Shown here: one piece after another, positions 24,055 through 36,590 of the stretch
How positions within the stretch are numbered: position 1 is the first letter of the stretch
Layout of the letters: every line of letters begins with the position of its first letter
DNA from: Siphonodentalium dalli
Lineage: Eukaryota > Mollusca > Scaphopoda > Gadilida > Siphonodentaliidae
DNA: 64,000 nucleotides
NCBI GenBank assembly: GCA_032622095.1
Contig: CP136061.1
Coordinates: 53,209,762 to 53,273,761 of the forward strand
Reading direction: 5' to 3'
Program-made: the position numbers and the translations under genes
The notes under the pieces: model-generated
What the model saw: only the letters and a program-made list of their open reading frames with translations
Told to the model about the DNA's origin: nothing
Databases searched by the model: none

Positions 24055-24581
24055 AAGGCGATCATTACAAGACCAAGTGATAACTGATCGGGCGTAGTGG
24101 TTACAGATAAAGAGAAATACATCTATCAACTCGACTCAGAAGTAAAAGACATTAGTACGTACGAGGAGATAGATCATTATATGATGGACCAAGCAACTAA
24201 GGAAGTAATTCACTGCTCGATAAATTGCAGCGAAAACATGTCATCACGGTAGACATGAAAAAATACACGAGTCCTCGATATCCCACCCCTGGAAAACTGA
24301 AAGGAAACCCAAAACTCCACAAGGAAAACGCGCCATATCGTACAATTGTTAGTGGTTTAAATACTCCCACAGAAAGGATGGCGGAGGTAGCCGAGCACTT
24401 ACTTGAACAATTTGTATCCACAAAACCTCAACATTCTGTCGAAAATGGGCCATTACTCCAGCAAAATGGGAAGACCGAACCCATATTCGACCTTGACCTG
24501 TATTTTGCGCTCATAAGATCACATACCAAATTAGGTTTCGATCCGATAACCCAAAATAAAAACAGCTATTTTTTGGCCTGA
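24055..24581 (+). pseudogene. Penelope-like reverse transcriptase fragment (copy 3)
   Basis: Duplicate of 13967-14493 with one substitution that changes Ile to Leu in the IVSG.NTPTE block. The same frame breaks are present, so it was non-functional before the duplication. Confidence 0.55.
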
Positions 24582-24689
24582 ATATACGTGCAGAATCAAT
24601 GGACAATCTGCCTCACGATTATTGAGATAAAGTGCAATTTCGGGGGGGGGGGGGGGTGGTGGGGTGGGGGGGGGGGGGGTAACTTTATA

Positions 24690-27600
24690 CTTAAAGGTTT
24701 AGTTCTTTTAAAGGCCCACTTAATTTTCGAGTCTCAGATTAATTTTTTTACGGCGACTTAATATACGGTTTTAATAACAATCTATGCCATAAAATATGAT
24801 TAAAATACTACAATTCACCACTATTTGAAACATCTGCGTCTCAGAAGATGCCCACAGAGAAAAATAGCAAACTGCTGAAATCATTTAAAGTACATCTGCA
24901 TGAGTTACGACTGAGGTAAATTGAAGCAGTCTCAGGTCTACTATCAAACTAGTCTTCATGCTAAACAATGCCAGCAGTAAGAATTCTAGTCTAGATGTTC
25001 ATCACAGACAGCTTTGAAAATAGCAGTGGGATTTTGTAAAAAAAAAAACGGTATGTGTGAACGACTTCTAAATGTTATTGCCAGATAATTCTTAGCGTTA
25101 AGACCACTTTAAATGTAAGAAGTTTGCACAACTTGAGCTGGTCAACAAGAAAGAGATGTTTACTATTAACTGATAGTGGGTGGGTATAGTTAATATATAG
25201 TTTTTAAATATCACTTACGTATAATGCATTTCTTACTGATGTTTTCAGCGAGTTCCAACCAGTCATGAAGTATTACTCTACGCTGTGTAAATATTAAGTA
25301 ATCTTGTCTTGAAAATTAACACTGAATTCCCCATTTAGATGTTGCCACTTTACCTCTCTCGTAACACCCATTACCAGTAGTAATACAAGTTTGCCAGGTT
25401 CTGCATGGCATGATACCCGAACAAGAACTGATTAAATTCGTGAAGGTACATGCCATTAAGACCAATCCTATGAGTGGTTAATTTACAACGATGACCGTCC
25501 AGGCTCCATTCGGCCAAAAATGTGGTCTGATTAGCAAGATTTATCACATTGATCCAACCTATGTTGGAAATATTCCCAGTTTATCAGTTAGTCCGTCATA
25601 TTCACAACATAATCTCATTCAATGTTGATCTAAACAAATTTAACATTTTATCAAACAAACAGTTCATGCAGCACGGATATCCGAAGCCAAATTACACGAA
25701 GGCGAAATACAGCACAAGTGTGACTTGATGTGATACTGGAAACGGGCATCCGCTTGGAACTTGTAAATAACACTTTACCTGTGACAGAAATATTTGATAC
25801 TTTCTTCCGAACTGAAATCTGACTGCACACTTACAGGGTCTGTTGAGAAATTTCAGAAACAAAACTTAATCCTGGTTGGGGAGTTCTCCGTCAAGAGCGC
25901 TTTGTTGAGAAATCCATATATTACAGCACAAAACATGATTTTAATTCTCATGTTTTTGAAGCGATGATCAAATTTTTAAATGACACAACCAGATATCACA
26001 CAGCAGTATTTGGCAATGACTGTATCCATTGTAAACTTGCTGGTGGGAATTCATTGAGTAATCTCTTGATTAATCCTGATTGGGATTTGGACCAGGCTTG
26101 CCATGTTAAAATATAAGCTGGCTACCTGAGGGAATCTGACCTTGCACAATTACAGTCACAGTCAAATCAAGCTGTTTGCTTTCTGATGAAGTTGAGCCAC
26201 AACACATACCCTGGCTTTGTTACTATAAAATGTGGATTTCTCAACAAAGCGTTTATGGAGTTCTCATGAATCCTGTCGTACTTTCTTTTATGGAAATTAG
26301 CCGACTGTTTTGTCTGTACGTGCGCACAAAGTCAAGAGTGGTTGGAAAGTACATATGATACATTTATTGCTGTTTTCTTTCAATTTTGTGGCGTTTATGA
26401 TACTTTTCCACCAATTTTAAAATTTGAAAAACATATCCCTGGAGGCCATATTGGACTGGTTTGGTTAAACCTTAACATTCTATTGTCAACAGACTTCACA
26501 GCACACCACTCTGGGCATAGCTAACTCATACCTGCTAGCATTCTCCCAGCTATGTTTGAGCAAGTAAATATCATTTGTCAACAACTGGTTCTAAGCAATT
26601 TTTTCAAAGAACACTCAAGAAATATAATATGTTTTATAGTACATCATTCATCAGTGTTCAGTACATATTCCCATATTTGATTTTTAGATATGGACTTTGT
26701 TTTTCTTGGACCATTGCCTGTAAATATAATTTTTTTTAAATCTCTATAAAGTTCCCATTTTGTATTTCTAACATCATCCACCATGAAGTATACTCTTAAA
26801 ATGTTGCATCAATGGGCATGGTTTCTGTGATTACCAATATACGTGAACAGAATACTTTATTTGGACTCTATAAAATTTAGGAAAATTTGGATCCACAAAG
26901 ACCTTAACGTCCACGAAGAAATAATAACACATAACATAATGCCAAATATAAAATAATGTTGATGTGTACTGTATTTAACCAATTAACAAAGCCATTTTTC
27001 CAACCTAACCTACCATCTCGTATGAAGCAGAGAAGCGAAAGGAAGCAGGGAGTCGCACGTGTCCCTTATATACTTCTTTCGGTAAATATAAATATGGAAT
27101 CGCTAAGTGAAACGAACAAATAAGTATCAATCATTCATTTCTTATTTTACATCTTTTAATTTGCAACAATATTCAAATATCTACATAGTTTTAATTGAAA
27201 CCAAATACAGACCAAACTGTGTCAAAAAATTACAACTATAAAACATTGTCATTATTATACGTTCCAGCTCCAATTCACATATAACATTATAGAGTTACAT
27301 AGAGTTACTCCTCTTCCATGGAAACATTGAAAATGGCTGGAAAATAAGCAGATAGAGAAACAAGCAATACAAGAAATGGTAACCAAACGAACCCATCACT
27401 CGCATTTTGCATAACAAGAACATGATCTGTGTAACCGGTATTAATTACATTAAGCAATGGTTATAACTGGCATATACCTGGTATCGTTAACATTGTGATA
27501 TTTTCAAAGATGAGGGTGTGAGGGAGGGACGGTGGTGGTTGCGCAGTTCTACAGAAACACTCAAATTTGTACTGTACACTAAATGCTGACATTTATGGGA

Positions 27601-28866
27601 CCATCTCCTGTTATACTCAACAGGATATATGCAACAAATGAATGAATCTGAGCCATGGATTAGTGCAAAATACGTTCATGTGCTCTTGTCTATAAGATTA
27701 TATAAGATACGTCTTAATGGTCTTTTGAAACACATTAATGTATGACAACCTACATGTAAAGATAAACTAGACAAAAGGAATACATGGTATATAAGTGACT
27801 AGCAGGGTTACCCGGCATTGCCCATGTTAAAGTGATGTGAAATCCTCTGCTGTGGACATTTGGTGGGAATAGAGAATACTCTTGCTCAAAGTGTTACACG
27901 TATTGTCATAAATTGTATACCCAAATGGCATATAAAACACCATTCGTATACTTACCCACCTTATCGGCGTTATTGTCATTTTGTTTATCACGATTAATTC
28001 GTTCCATCAATAAAGAAGTATTTATTTATTTACAACTGCACGTACTTCGGACGTTCTCATTTTTTTTAAATCGTACAGTCGACGTTGTTGGAATTGACGT
28101 TTGTTTGTTTGTTTTATTTGTTTTATTGGGATAAAAACGTGAACATCATAAACTCATTAGTTCGCAAAAATAAGAGACGACAATTGAGTTATACATGCAG
28201 ATGTATATATCAATCTAGTGGGTTCGACTAAGATTGTGAGGACAACTGGTTATCATATATCCACGAAGATACAGATATGTTAAAGAAATGTCCATCTAGG
28301 TGCTCATTTGTTTATGGTGCTATGCTGGCTGGCTACAAATATTATCTGTTTAAAGTAAATATTGCTATATACCAGCTACATGTGCCAGACCCAAAGCGAG
28401 TCTGTTCTTAAAAATGAAAGAAATAATCTGTATCGGGAAGATGCACCCTTGTCAGATGCCAGTATTGGATGATCCTGAAACGTCATGTGCTTCTGCTGTG
28501 TTGTCTTTTATCTCAGAAGAAACTATATTTGACTGCACACTGTGAACACTATTTTTAACAGGCCTTTTATACATTTCCATCTCTCTTGTCAATTCGTATT
28601 TATTTTATTTGGAAAATATCTTGAATGGGACAGACTCAATTGGGTTATAATACATGAGCCATTCTAACATGTCATCCTCTGACGGTTTAAGGTCCCTCAT
28701 TTTGCAAGAATATATGTATCTCTTGAACTGAATGATAAATATACGTTTAATGCTTGCTTCTATGTATCATATACCTATCATATGTGTATACCTACAAATG
28801 GCAGTTGAGAAGATATGATTGTTCAAGTGACTTAAGGCGGACACCATTTGTCTAGATTGTGAAATT
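24690..28866. other. Non-coding interior of the segmental unit (copy 3)
   Basis: Near-identical to 14600-18780, and includes the 691-bp segment at 27193-27883. No gene is recognised. Confidence 0.6.
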
Positions 28867-28870
28867 TGAA

Positions 28871-29390
28871 CGCCAAAAGATCTTTAGAATGAATTATGGA
28901 GATGACTATATATAACGATGGTGGATATCGGAGACTAAAATATTGTTATCGATGTTAGAGCCCCTCCTCTCTCCATCTCTGACCCAAACGGCACCAGATA
29001 TTGCGTATTTAATCCACATAATTTGATTCCTCGTTACATTGGAGAAGAACGTGTATGAATTTCGTGGCACTTTGTGCTAAACATATTTGTATCAGCTTTT
29101 GGTGCCCTACCTCCCATTCATGACTCGAACGGCGCCAATTTTGACATATGTAACACCACGGCCATTAAACTCTTGATATCACTCAGAAGATTATGTATAA
29201 GTCTGTTGGTAAAGGCCAACTAAACAAATTCTTATCAAATTTAGTGCCACCATCTATCACGCAAACGGCACCAATGTGTCGTCTCTATATCAATATGGTG
29301 AAAAGTTGAGACCCTATAAAAGCCCAGCTGGGCGATTTTGAAAAAATAGTATAAAAGCCCCTACTGGGCGGCCCAGCTGGGCGGTATTAG
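28871..29390 (+). repeat. CAAACGGCACCAA repeats and CCCAGCTGGGC motifs (copy 3)
   Basis: Duplicate of 18784-19300. This is the last part of the duplication before unique sequence resumes at 29564. Confidence 0.7.
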
Positions 29391-29711
29391 AGTAAACTCC
29401 AAATTAAAGGATATTTTGGACGCAATAGTGATTGATTATTACTTTTGGACAACTAATATATATATTTCTTTGCGAATATCCCGAAAACTTGTCATTAGAA
29501 AGCTTTAGGAGCGAATATAGCAGTCCGAAGCATCGACGGGTGACCGAAGTAAATTTTCGCTAATTTTCACTCAGTTTTCGCCCAATTTTCGCTAATTTCG
29601 AATTCTATGCATCAATACAAAGATGTTTCCACGTTGTAACACAACAAGTGACCATTTTTAAACATTCACATTAAAGGGTTTTTATAAGAACATCTTTCAA
29701 AACGAGTTTTG

Positions 29712-29771
29712 AGACAATATTTATCGAATAACGTGGAACCGCCCAGCTGGGCACTTTCGATAAATATTGTC
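29712..29771. repeat. 15-bp stem hairpin with CCGCCCAGCTGGGC loop
   Basis: GACAATATTTATCGA (29712-29726) and its perfect inverse TCGATAAATATTGTC (29757-29771) enclose a 30-base loop containing the palindrome CCCAGCTGGG. A cruciform or RNA hairpin is possible. Confidence 0.8.
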
Positions 29772-30103
29772 TTCGCAGATTTTTGCAAATTTCTAGATTT
29801 TTTACACCAATTCTGATGCGCTCTAGAATACAAACATAACACATGATCATATTTTGTTGCACACATCAACGTGTTATTAAAATTTAAATCATTTGAAACG
29901 AGTATTTAGATGAGTGTTTGTTGAATCGCGCTCACGAAATATTATGATCAACGTTTTTTAACGATTTCTTCGTTTTCACAGCAGCTATAGTGCATCCGTG
30001 TGTTCAAAAATAACAAATAACCACATATTGTTTGTAAACGCTTAGATTTCGTTCGTTTGGGTCATTTAGAACCAATCTTTAAACGATTTTCTAACTCCCA
30101 CTG

Positions 30104-30195
30104 AACCGCCCAGCTGGGCGGTTACGAACCTCCGGGCTGGGCGGTTACGTCCATGGCTGGGCGGGTACGAACATGGCTGGGCGGTTACGAACTAT
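30104..30195 (+). repeat. ~22-bp minisatellite of CTGGGCGGTTACGAAC
   Basis: Four successive units end in CTGGGCGGTTACGAAC or close variants. The first carries the full CCCAGCTGGG palindrome, while later ones read GGGCTGGG or TGGCTGGG. Only about 90 bp. Confidence 0.8.
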
Positions 30196-30339
30196 CAGGC
30201 TGACTAATGCTTAAACTAAACCACATGTATTGAGGATAAGATTTAAGCTTCAGAACATCACTTTTCTCCAATACAAGTATAAAATTATACAACATCAAGA
30301 TAAACATAAATTTTGTATTCCTGTTATATTTTAAAATTA

Positions 30340-30425
30340 TTTCAGCTCATATTTCAGATTGTGTATACATTTATTTTTGCTTAATTTTATAATGTATGTT
30401 CAATAAATTGAATTGAATTGAAGGA
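30340..30425 (+). mobile_element. Probable LINE 3' tail
   Basis: ATGTATGTTCAATAAA is followed by TTGAATTGAATTGAAG, a polyadenylation-like signal running into a 5-base tandem repeat. This is a common 3' end of non-LTR elements in invertebrates. No coding part is attached. Confidence 0.45.
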
Positions 30426-30489
30426 TTTTCAGTAGTATCGCGAATAAATTGAAGCTTACCTTTTATAGCCGATACAATTATCCAAGGCA

Positions 30490-30800
30490 TACTACCGGAA
30501 CAGCACCTATGACCTTTCGTGTGTATTCATGCGCACAACACATTTTGAATCGGTAAAAGTGTGTTTTGTAGGTCACGTGACACCAACATGTGGTGTTATT
30601 TTAGCAGAAAAACAGTTTTCTGTCGTATATATATACTACCGGAACACATCCTATTTTACGGTTAAAAGTATGGGAATTAGGATGCGTTCTGGAAGTATAT
30701 ATTTCGGTGGAAAACATGATATTCTGCTAAAATGTTGGTACCACGTGACCTAAACAACACGTTTACCGATTCGATTGATGCTGTCCACATGAATACAAAT
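30490..30800. repeat. Inverted repeat centred on a snap-back hairpin
   Basis: The core hairpin 30626-30703 (TACTACCGGAACACATCCTA to its diverged inverse) lies inside a wider inverted repeat. GTATTCATG, ATCGGTAAA, GGTCACGTG, CAACATGTGG and TTTTAGCAGAA on the left reappear inverted on the right out to CATGAATACAAA near 30800. A half hairpin arm also lies at 30490-30510. Confidence 0.75.
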
Positions 30801-30809
30801 GAGAATACA

Positions 30810-31617
30810 TAATATTGAAATCAATTACCATATATCACATGCCATTGTGTTTATATTCATATACATCGTCATCTCGATTACATGTGTAGTAACTAGTAAG
30901 CATGATGAAGATTGTAATAACATTTTGATGCCGCGATGTTCTTTCTGGGTCAAGTTTGTTTTGTCACGTGATACGCCATGCATGATGGGTACCTAATTTC
31001 ATTATTTAGCCGATTCAAACAACCCTTCGCGATTGAATAAATTATAAAAAAGATTATGACGGAAATCTCACATGTCTAAAAATTATACTTATCAACAACG
31101 AATAGAACATCCACATAAATATTAATTCATATCCGCAGCTTAATGATGCATACATGGAAAATGCAAGATATGTTTTTGTCACGTGACGTGGGTCATCTCT
31201 GAGTGAAAATGTTTTCATTATGTATCTGCAGTGAATATAAATGCATATAACATATATACCAAGTTACTACTTTTATAAAGACACTGTTATCTTCCACATG
31301 GACTGTGCTATGAAATTTCATAAATGAACGTACCTTAATAGTCGAATTAATTAAAATCCCATCACACAGTTATTCCAAAACACTGAACAAGTCACATCTC
31401 AAACAATACACATGTCATACGCATGTGAACGTCACTCAGTAGCGGGGTCATATGTCATGTCAAAGGTCACTCAAGTGTTGTCATAGTATCGGAAAACCAA
31501 GGTGCGATAATCAAATTTGCCGCGCCTTACTTATATATATATATATATATCAGTACAACTTTTCTAAACCACATGATGTTATTCCCACACAAATGCAATT
31601 AATCGCAATTTAGAAAT
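30810..31617. other. AT-rich gene-free stretch
   Basis: No gene is seen. It has several CACGTG sites (near 30965, 31180) and an AT dinucleotide run around 31532-31550. Confidence 0.6.
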
Positions 31618-33400
31618 ATGTAGGACGCGGGCCTCATCACCTAATTATTGATATCTATATATTATCTTTATGTATATTAAACCACGCATTAATTCATAAT
31701 GCACGAAGTGTCAAACAGGGGGGGGGGTGACAGAATAGGAATTCTCGCTCATCACCTAATTATGTGATATGTTTGTCTTTACGTATAACCCCCTAAAATA
31801 TCCAAGCCCCTGTTACGATATCTCACCCCAAAAAAACCCTTTACTCGGCAGGATTTAGGGTTGTTTTTTATTAATTATTTATATATATATACTACCGGAT
31901 CAGAACCTATTTTTTGGTTAAAAGTATGGCAAATAGGTGCTGTTACATCATTTAGATTGATTTAAGATATACATACAGCATATACATTGACAATATTTAT
32001 ATCCCGTCGCTCTATATATATACTACCGGAACAGCACCTATTTTATGGTTAAAAGTATGGGAAATAGGTGCTGTTCCGGTAGTATATATAGAGCGAAAGG
32101 ATAGATATACTGTCTATATATGCTGCAAATGACTTTTAATTCAAGATAAATGATGTAAATAATAGCAATAAACTCACTATATCGACGTCCTTCGCTATAT
32201 ATATACTACCGGAACAGCACCTATTTTCTGGTTAAAAGAATGGGAAATAGGTGCTGTTCCGGTAGTATATATATAGCGAAGGACGTCGAAATAGTGACTT
32301 TATTGCTATTATTAACATAATTTATATTGAATTAAAAGTCATATATAGACAGTATATCTATCCTTTCGCTATATATATACTACCGGAACAACACCTATTT
32401 CCCATTCTTTTAACCAGAAAATAGGTGCTGTTCCGGTAGTATATATATAGCGAAGGACGTCGATATAGTGAGTTTATTGCTATTATTTATCTTGAATTAA
32501 AAGTCATTTGCAGCATATATAGACAGTATATCTATCCTTTCGCTCTATATATACTACCGGAACAGCACCTATTTCCCATACTTTTAACCAGAAAATAGGT
32601 GCTGTTCCGGTAGTATATATAGAGCGACGGGATATAAATATTGTCAATGTATATGCTGTATGTATATCTTAAATCAATCTAAATGATGTAACATCACCTA
32701 TTTGCCATACTTTTAACCAAAAAATAGGTTCTGCTCCGGTAGTATATATATATAAATAATTAATAAAAAACAACCCTAAATCCTGCCGAGTAAAGGTTTT
32801 TTTTGGGGTGAGATATCGTAACAGGGGCTTGGATATTTTAGGGGGTTATACGTAAAGACAAACATAATAAGGTGATGAGCGAGAATTCCTATTCTGCTAC
32901 CCCCACCCTATGTATATCTTAAATAAATCTAAATGATGTAACCGCACCTATTTGCCATACTTTTAACCAGAAAATAGGTGTTGTTCCGGTAGTATATATA
33001 TAGCGACGGGATAAAATTATTGCCAATGTAAATGCTGTATGTATATCCTAAATCAATCGAAATGATGTAACAGCACCTAATTGCCATACTTTTAACCAAA
33101 AAATAGGTTCTGATCCGGTAGTATATATATATAAATAATTAATAAAAAAAACAACCCTAAATCCTGCCGAGTAAAGGGTTTTTTTGGGGTGAGATATCGT
33201 AACAGGGGCTTGGATATTTTAGGGGGTTATACGTAAAGACAAACATATCACATAATTAGGTGATGAGCGAGAATTCCTATAATGTTACCCCCCACCCTAG
33301 TTGACAGTTCGTGTATTATGAATTAATGCTTGGTTTCATGTGCATAAGGAAAATATATAGAGATATTTAATAACTAGGTGAAGAAGCTCGCATCCTATTT
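31618..33400. repeat. Compound palindrome built from ~80-bp snap-back hairpins
   Basis: A hairpin H with arms ACTACCGGAACAGCACCTAT plus TT (22 bp, often extended by TATATA) and a ~17-base loop containing GTTAAAAGTATGGG occurs at about 32007-32095, 32192-32278, 32365-32448 and 32540-32628. Partial copies lie at 31881-31946, 32690-32755, 32938-33003 and 33070-33131. The spacers between hinges are mirrored: W, Z, Y, X left of the hinge at 32235, then X', X', Y', Z' on the right, followed by an extra block Y', Y', Z', W'. Each primed spacer is the inverse of its partner (W begins near 31618 at GTAGGACGCGGGCC; W' ends near 33395 at GCATCC). No protein is encoded. Confidence 0.9.
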
Positions 33401-33410
33401 TTATAAACAT

Positions 33411-34951
33411 GCGTGTGCTATCAATGAATGCCTTGCTATAAAGGCGTGCCTTTTTAGAAAAGCTGTAATGTTATGATCGAGTTATATATAATGCTCGGCT
33501 ATTCACACAATTGTAGCTTTTCTGAAGATTACCTTTTATGGAATTCCGTGTATTCCTAAAAACATATTATGTTTATAATCCGGAATTTAGAAAAGCTAAA
33601 TTGAATTTAAAAAGTGGATAGTTAAAAGAGTGTTATTTTACACACATTGGCTTTCTAACATCCCCTGTTTAACACTGCGTGTGCTATCAATGAATGCCTT
33701 GTTATAAAGGCGTGCCTTTTTAGAAAAGCTGTAATGCTATGATCGAGTCATATATAATGCTCGGCTATTCACACAATTTTAGCTTTTCTGAAGATTACCT
33801 TTTATGGAATTCCATGTATTCCTAAAAACATATTCTGTTTATAATCCGGAATTTAGAAAAGCTAAATTGAATTTAAAAAGTGGATACTAGTAGTTAAAAG
33901 AGTGTTATTTTACACACATTGGCTTTTCTAACATCCCCTGTTTAACCCTGCGTGTGCTATCAATGAATGCCTTGTTATAAAGGCGTGCCTTTTTAGAAAA
34001 GCTGTAATGCTATGATCGAGTTATATATAATGCTCGGCTATTCAAACAATTTTAGCTTTTCTGAAGATTACCTTTTATGGAATTCCGTGCATTCCTAAAA
34101 ACATATTATGTTTATAATCCGGAATTTAGAAAAGCTAAATTGAATTTAAAAAGTGGATAGTTAAAAGAGTGTTATTTTACACACATTGGCTTTTCTAACA
34201 TCCCCTGTTTAACCCTGCGTGTGCTATCAATGAATGCCTTGTTATAAAGGCGTGCCTTTTTAGAAAAGCTGTAATGCTATGATCGAGTTATATATAATGC
34301 TCGGCTATTCACACCATTTTAGCTTTTCTGAAGATGACCTTTTATGGAATTCCGTGCATTCCTAAAAACATATTCTGTTTATAATCCGGAATTTAGAAAA
34401 GCTAAACTGAATTTAAAAAGTGGATAGTTAAAAGAGTGTTATTTTACACACATTGGCTTTTCTAAAATCCCCTGTTTAACCCTGCGTGTGCTATCAATGA
34501 ATGCCTTGTTATAAAGGCGTGCCTTTTTAGAAAAGCTGTAATGTATATAATGATGCAGTTATATATAATGCTCGGCTATTCAAACAATTTCAGCTTTTCT
34601 GAAGATTACATTTTATGGAATTCCGTGCATTCCTAAAAATATATTCTGTTTATAATCCGGAATTTAGAAAAGCTAAGCTGAATTTAAAAAGTGGATAGTT
34701 AAAAGAGTGTTATTTTACACACATTGGCTTTTCTAACATCCCCTGTTTAACCATGCGTGTGCTATCAATGACTGCCTTGTTATAAAGGCGTGCCTTTTTA
34801 GAAAAGCTGTAATGCTATGATCGAGTTATATATAATGCTCGGCTATTCACACAATTTTAGCTTTTCTGAAGATTACCTTTTATGGAATTCCGTGCATTCC
34901 TAAAAACATATTCTGTTTATAATCCGGAATTTAGAAAAGCTAAACTGAATT
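33411..34951 (+). repeat. ~267-bp satellite, 5.7 head-to-tail units
   Basis: Units start with GCGTGTGCTATCAATGA at 33411, 33677, 33950, 34217, 34484 and 34755 (spacings 266, 273, 267, 267 and 271). Units are very alike, suggesting recent amplification. Each contains AGAAAAGCT or its inverse AGCTTTTCT four times in alternating orientation, so a unit can fold on itself. It begins right after the compound palindrome. Confidence 0.95.
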
Positions 34952-36100
34952 CCATTCAAGCTCACGTACAGTCGCCATATACACATGCATACATAACAAG
35001 TTTTGGTGTGATTAATTCACAGTTCATGTGTACATGGTACAGTTAACGATATTCATCAGTGCATCGTTTGCATGTAGGCATACCACGAAGTGTTCACCAA
35101 CATAAATTAAGTCTATTGACAACAAAGCAATTAACATGTTATAACATCGTTCACGTGTTGTAGTTTTACGCACTGCTCGATGTTGTACTCATAACAAGCT
35201 TTGACCTATTTGTATTTAATGTTGTGAAGAGCACTAGATACTAGTTTCCACTTCCTTTTTGTTAATGTTATGGTAATATATGCTAATATATGCTAGTATT
35301 GCCATATTGGAACTATATATTCACGCGTCTAGGGTGCAAATGGTCGTGACACGAATAGGTGCTGTTCCGGTACATAGCCCTACTGTAAGCAATTTAAAAA
35401 AAAATTGCTAGTAAGCAATCTTTAAAATCACATCTGTGATACTAGGTCAGTAAGCGAGCAAGTGGACCGAATCATGTTCACGTGCAGGTCAAAATGACGC
35501 GATGTTTTATTGCGACAGGGGTGCACTGAGGGGGCGATCGAAGATGTATCTTTTTGATGTGATGTTATGCCAGTAACCGACGCGTATTTTCAGAAATGTA
35601 GAACAGTGTATGCATATGCGGTGGATCCATCCCACTCACAGCCAACTCATTCGGCAGTAAATGGTATTATATCTACCATAGAGCGTAGGCTTTGGGTCCG
35701 TATATAACATGTAACTTGACATGGGCCCGAGTTGGTCATGCTCGCCCAGCGTCGATCTCTACTCTTGGCGAGCCGGACCAGCCCGGCAAAATGTTCTGTT
35801 ATATAAATACGCACCTAATAACCACATATATGATATATATATAAATCAAGTTAATAAAATGACTATAGATTAATACATGTTAGAAAGATCTTAAATGAAC
35901 AGGGAAATTAATTCAATGTATTATGATTATATTATGCGTGATGATGCACACGTGACTGTATATATTACTTGTATATATTTATTTGTAATTTGTCTTGAAT
36001 GTCTTATATATAGATGGTAGACAATAAATGATGATATATATACAGGATCAAGCATGAGTTGTTCTCACCTTGTCACGTTTCTAACATTTGAGTGAGCGAT
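34952..36100. other. Gene-free stretch with hairpin remnant and possible LINE tail
   Basis: A remnant of the snap-back arm (AATAGGTGCTGTTCCGGTAC) lies at 35356-35375. GACAATAAATGATGATATAT near 36020 resembles a polyadenylation end of a non-LTR element. Otherwise nothing is recognised. Confidence 0.5.
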
Positions 36101-36296
36101 AAAGGTGATATGCCATATGTTCAGTTTTGAAACGGTGGTGTGCTCGCGTGAGACAAACGTTGTAACAACACGTCAAAAAGACAATGGTGTGATTTTGATT
36201 CACTTTCTATTATACCGGTGCTATGCTATGCTATGCTTTAATTGTCAAAGCTGCAAATTAATGCAGAACATGGATATATACATATATACAATGGGG

Positions 36297-36436
36297 TCAC
36301 TGACATCATCGTCATCATCATCATCGATGTCACCATCGTCATCATCGTCCTCGACATTGTCATCATCATCAGTTTCATCATCATCATCATCCTCATCATC
36401 CTCATCATCATTGTCCTTCATCATCACCATCGTCAT

Positions 36437-36467
<31 letters not shown>

Positions 36468-36590
36468 GTCATCACCGTCGTCATCATCATCGTCATCGTC
36501 ATCATTATCATCGTCGCTGATCATCTTCATATTGGCATCTTAGTTATTGTCGTCCTGGCAACGTTTATAACGTCATCATCAATATCGTCG
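36297..36590. repeat. TCA/ATC trinucleotide microsatellite
   Basis: Almost pure CAT/CAC/CGT triplet repeat over 290 bp. It creates long low-complexity open frames on both strands (Ser/Ile/His or Asp/Met rich). These are not genes. Confidence 0.95.

Larger units (their letters stand above)
19477..29563 (+). repeat. 10,087-bp tandem duplication, second unit
   Basis: Near-identical to 9389-19476. Differences seen include 14270 A against 24358 T, 12947 A against 23035 C, 16409 T against 26496 C, 11697 A against 21785 G and G-run lengths near 14560/24650. It begins with a 5'-truncated TA element (19477-21469) that has lost its left terminus and ~187 bp. Confidence 0.95.

Noticed and set aside
31532-31550. 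AT dinucleotide run as a promoter TATA region
   Set aside because: It is a simple repeat with no gene start nearby.
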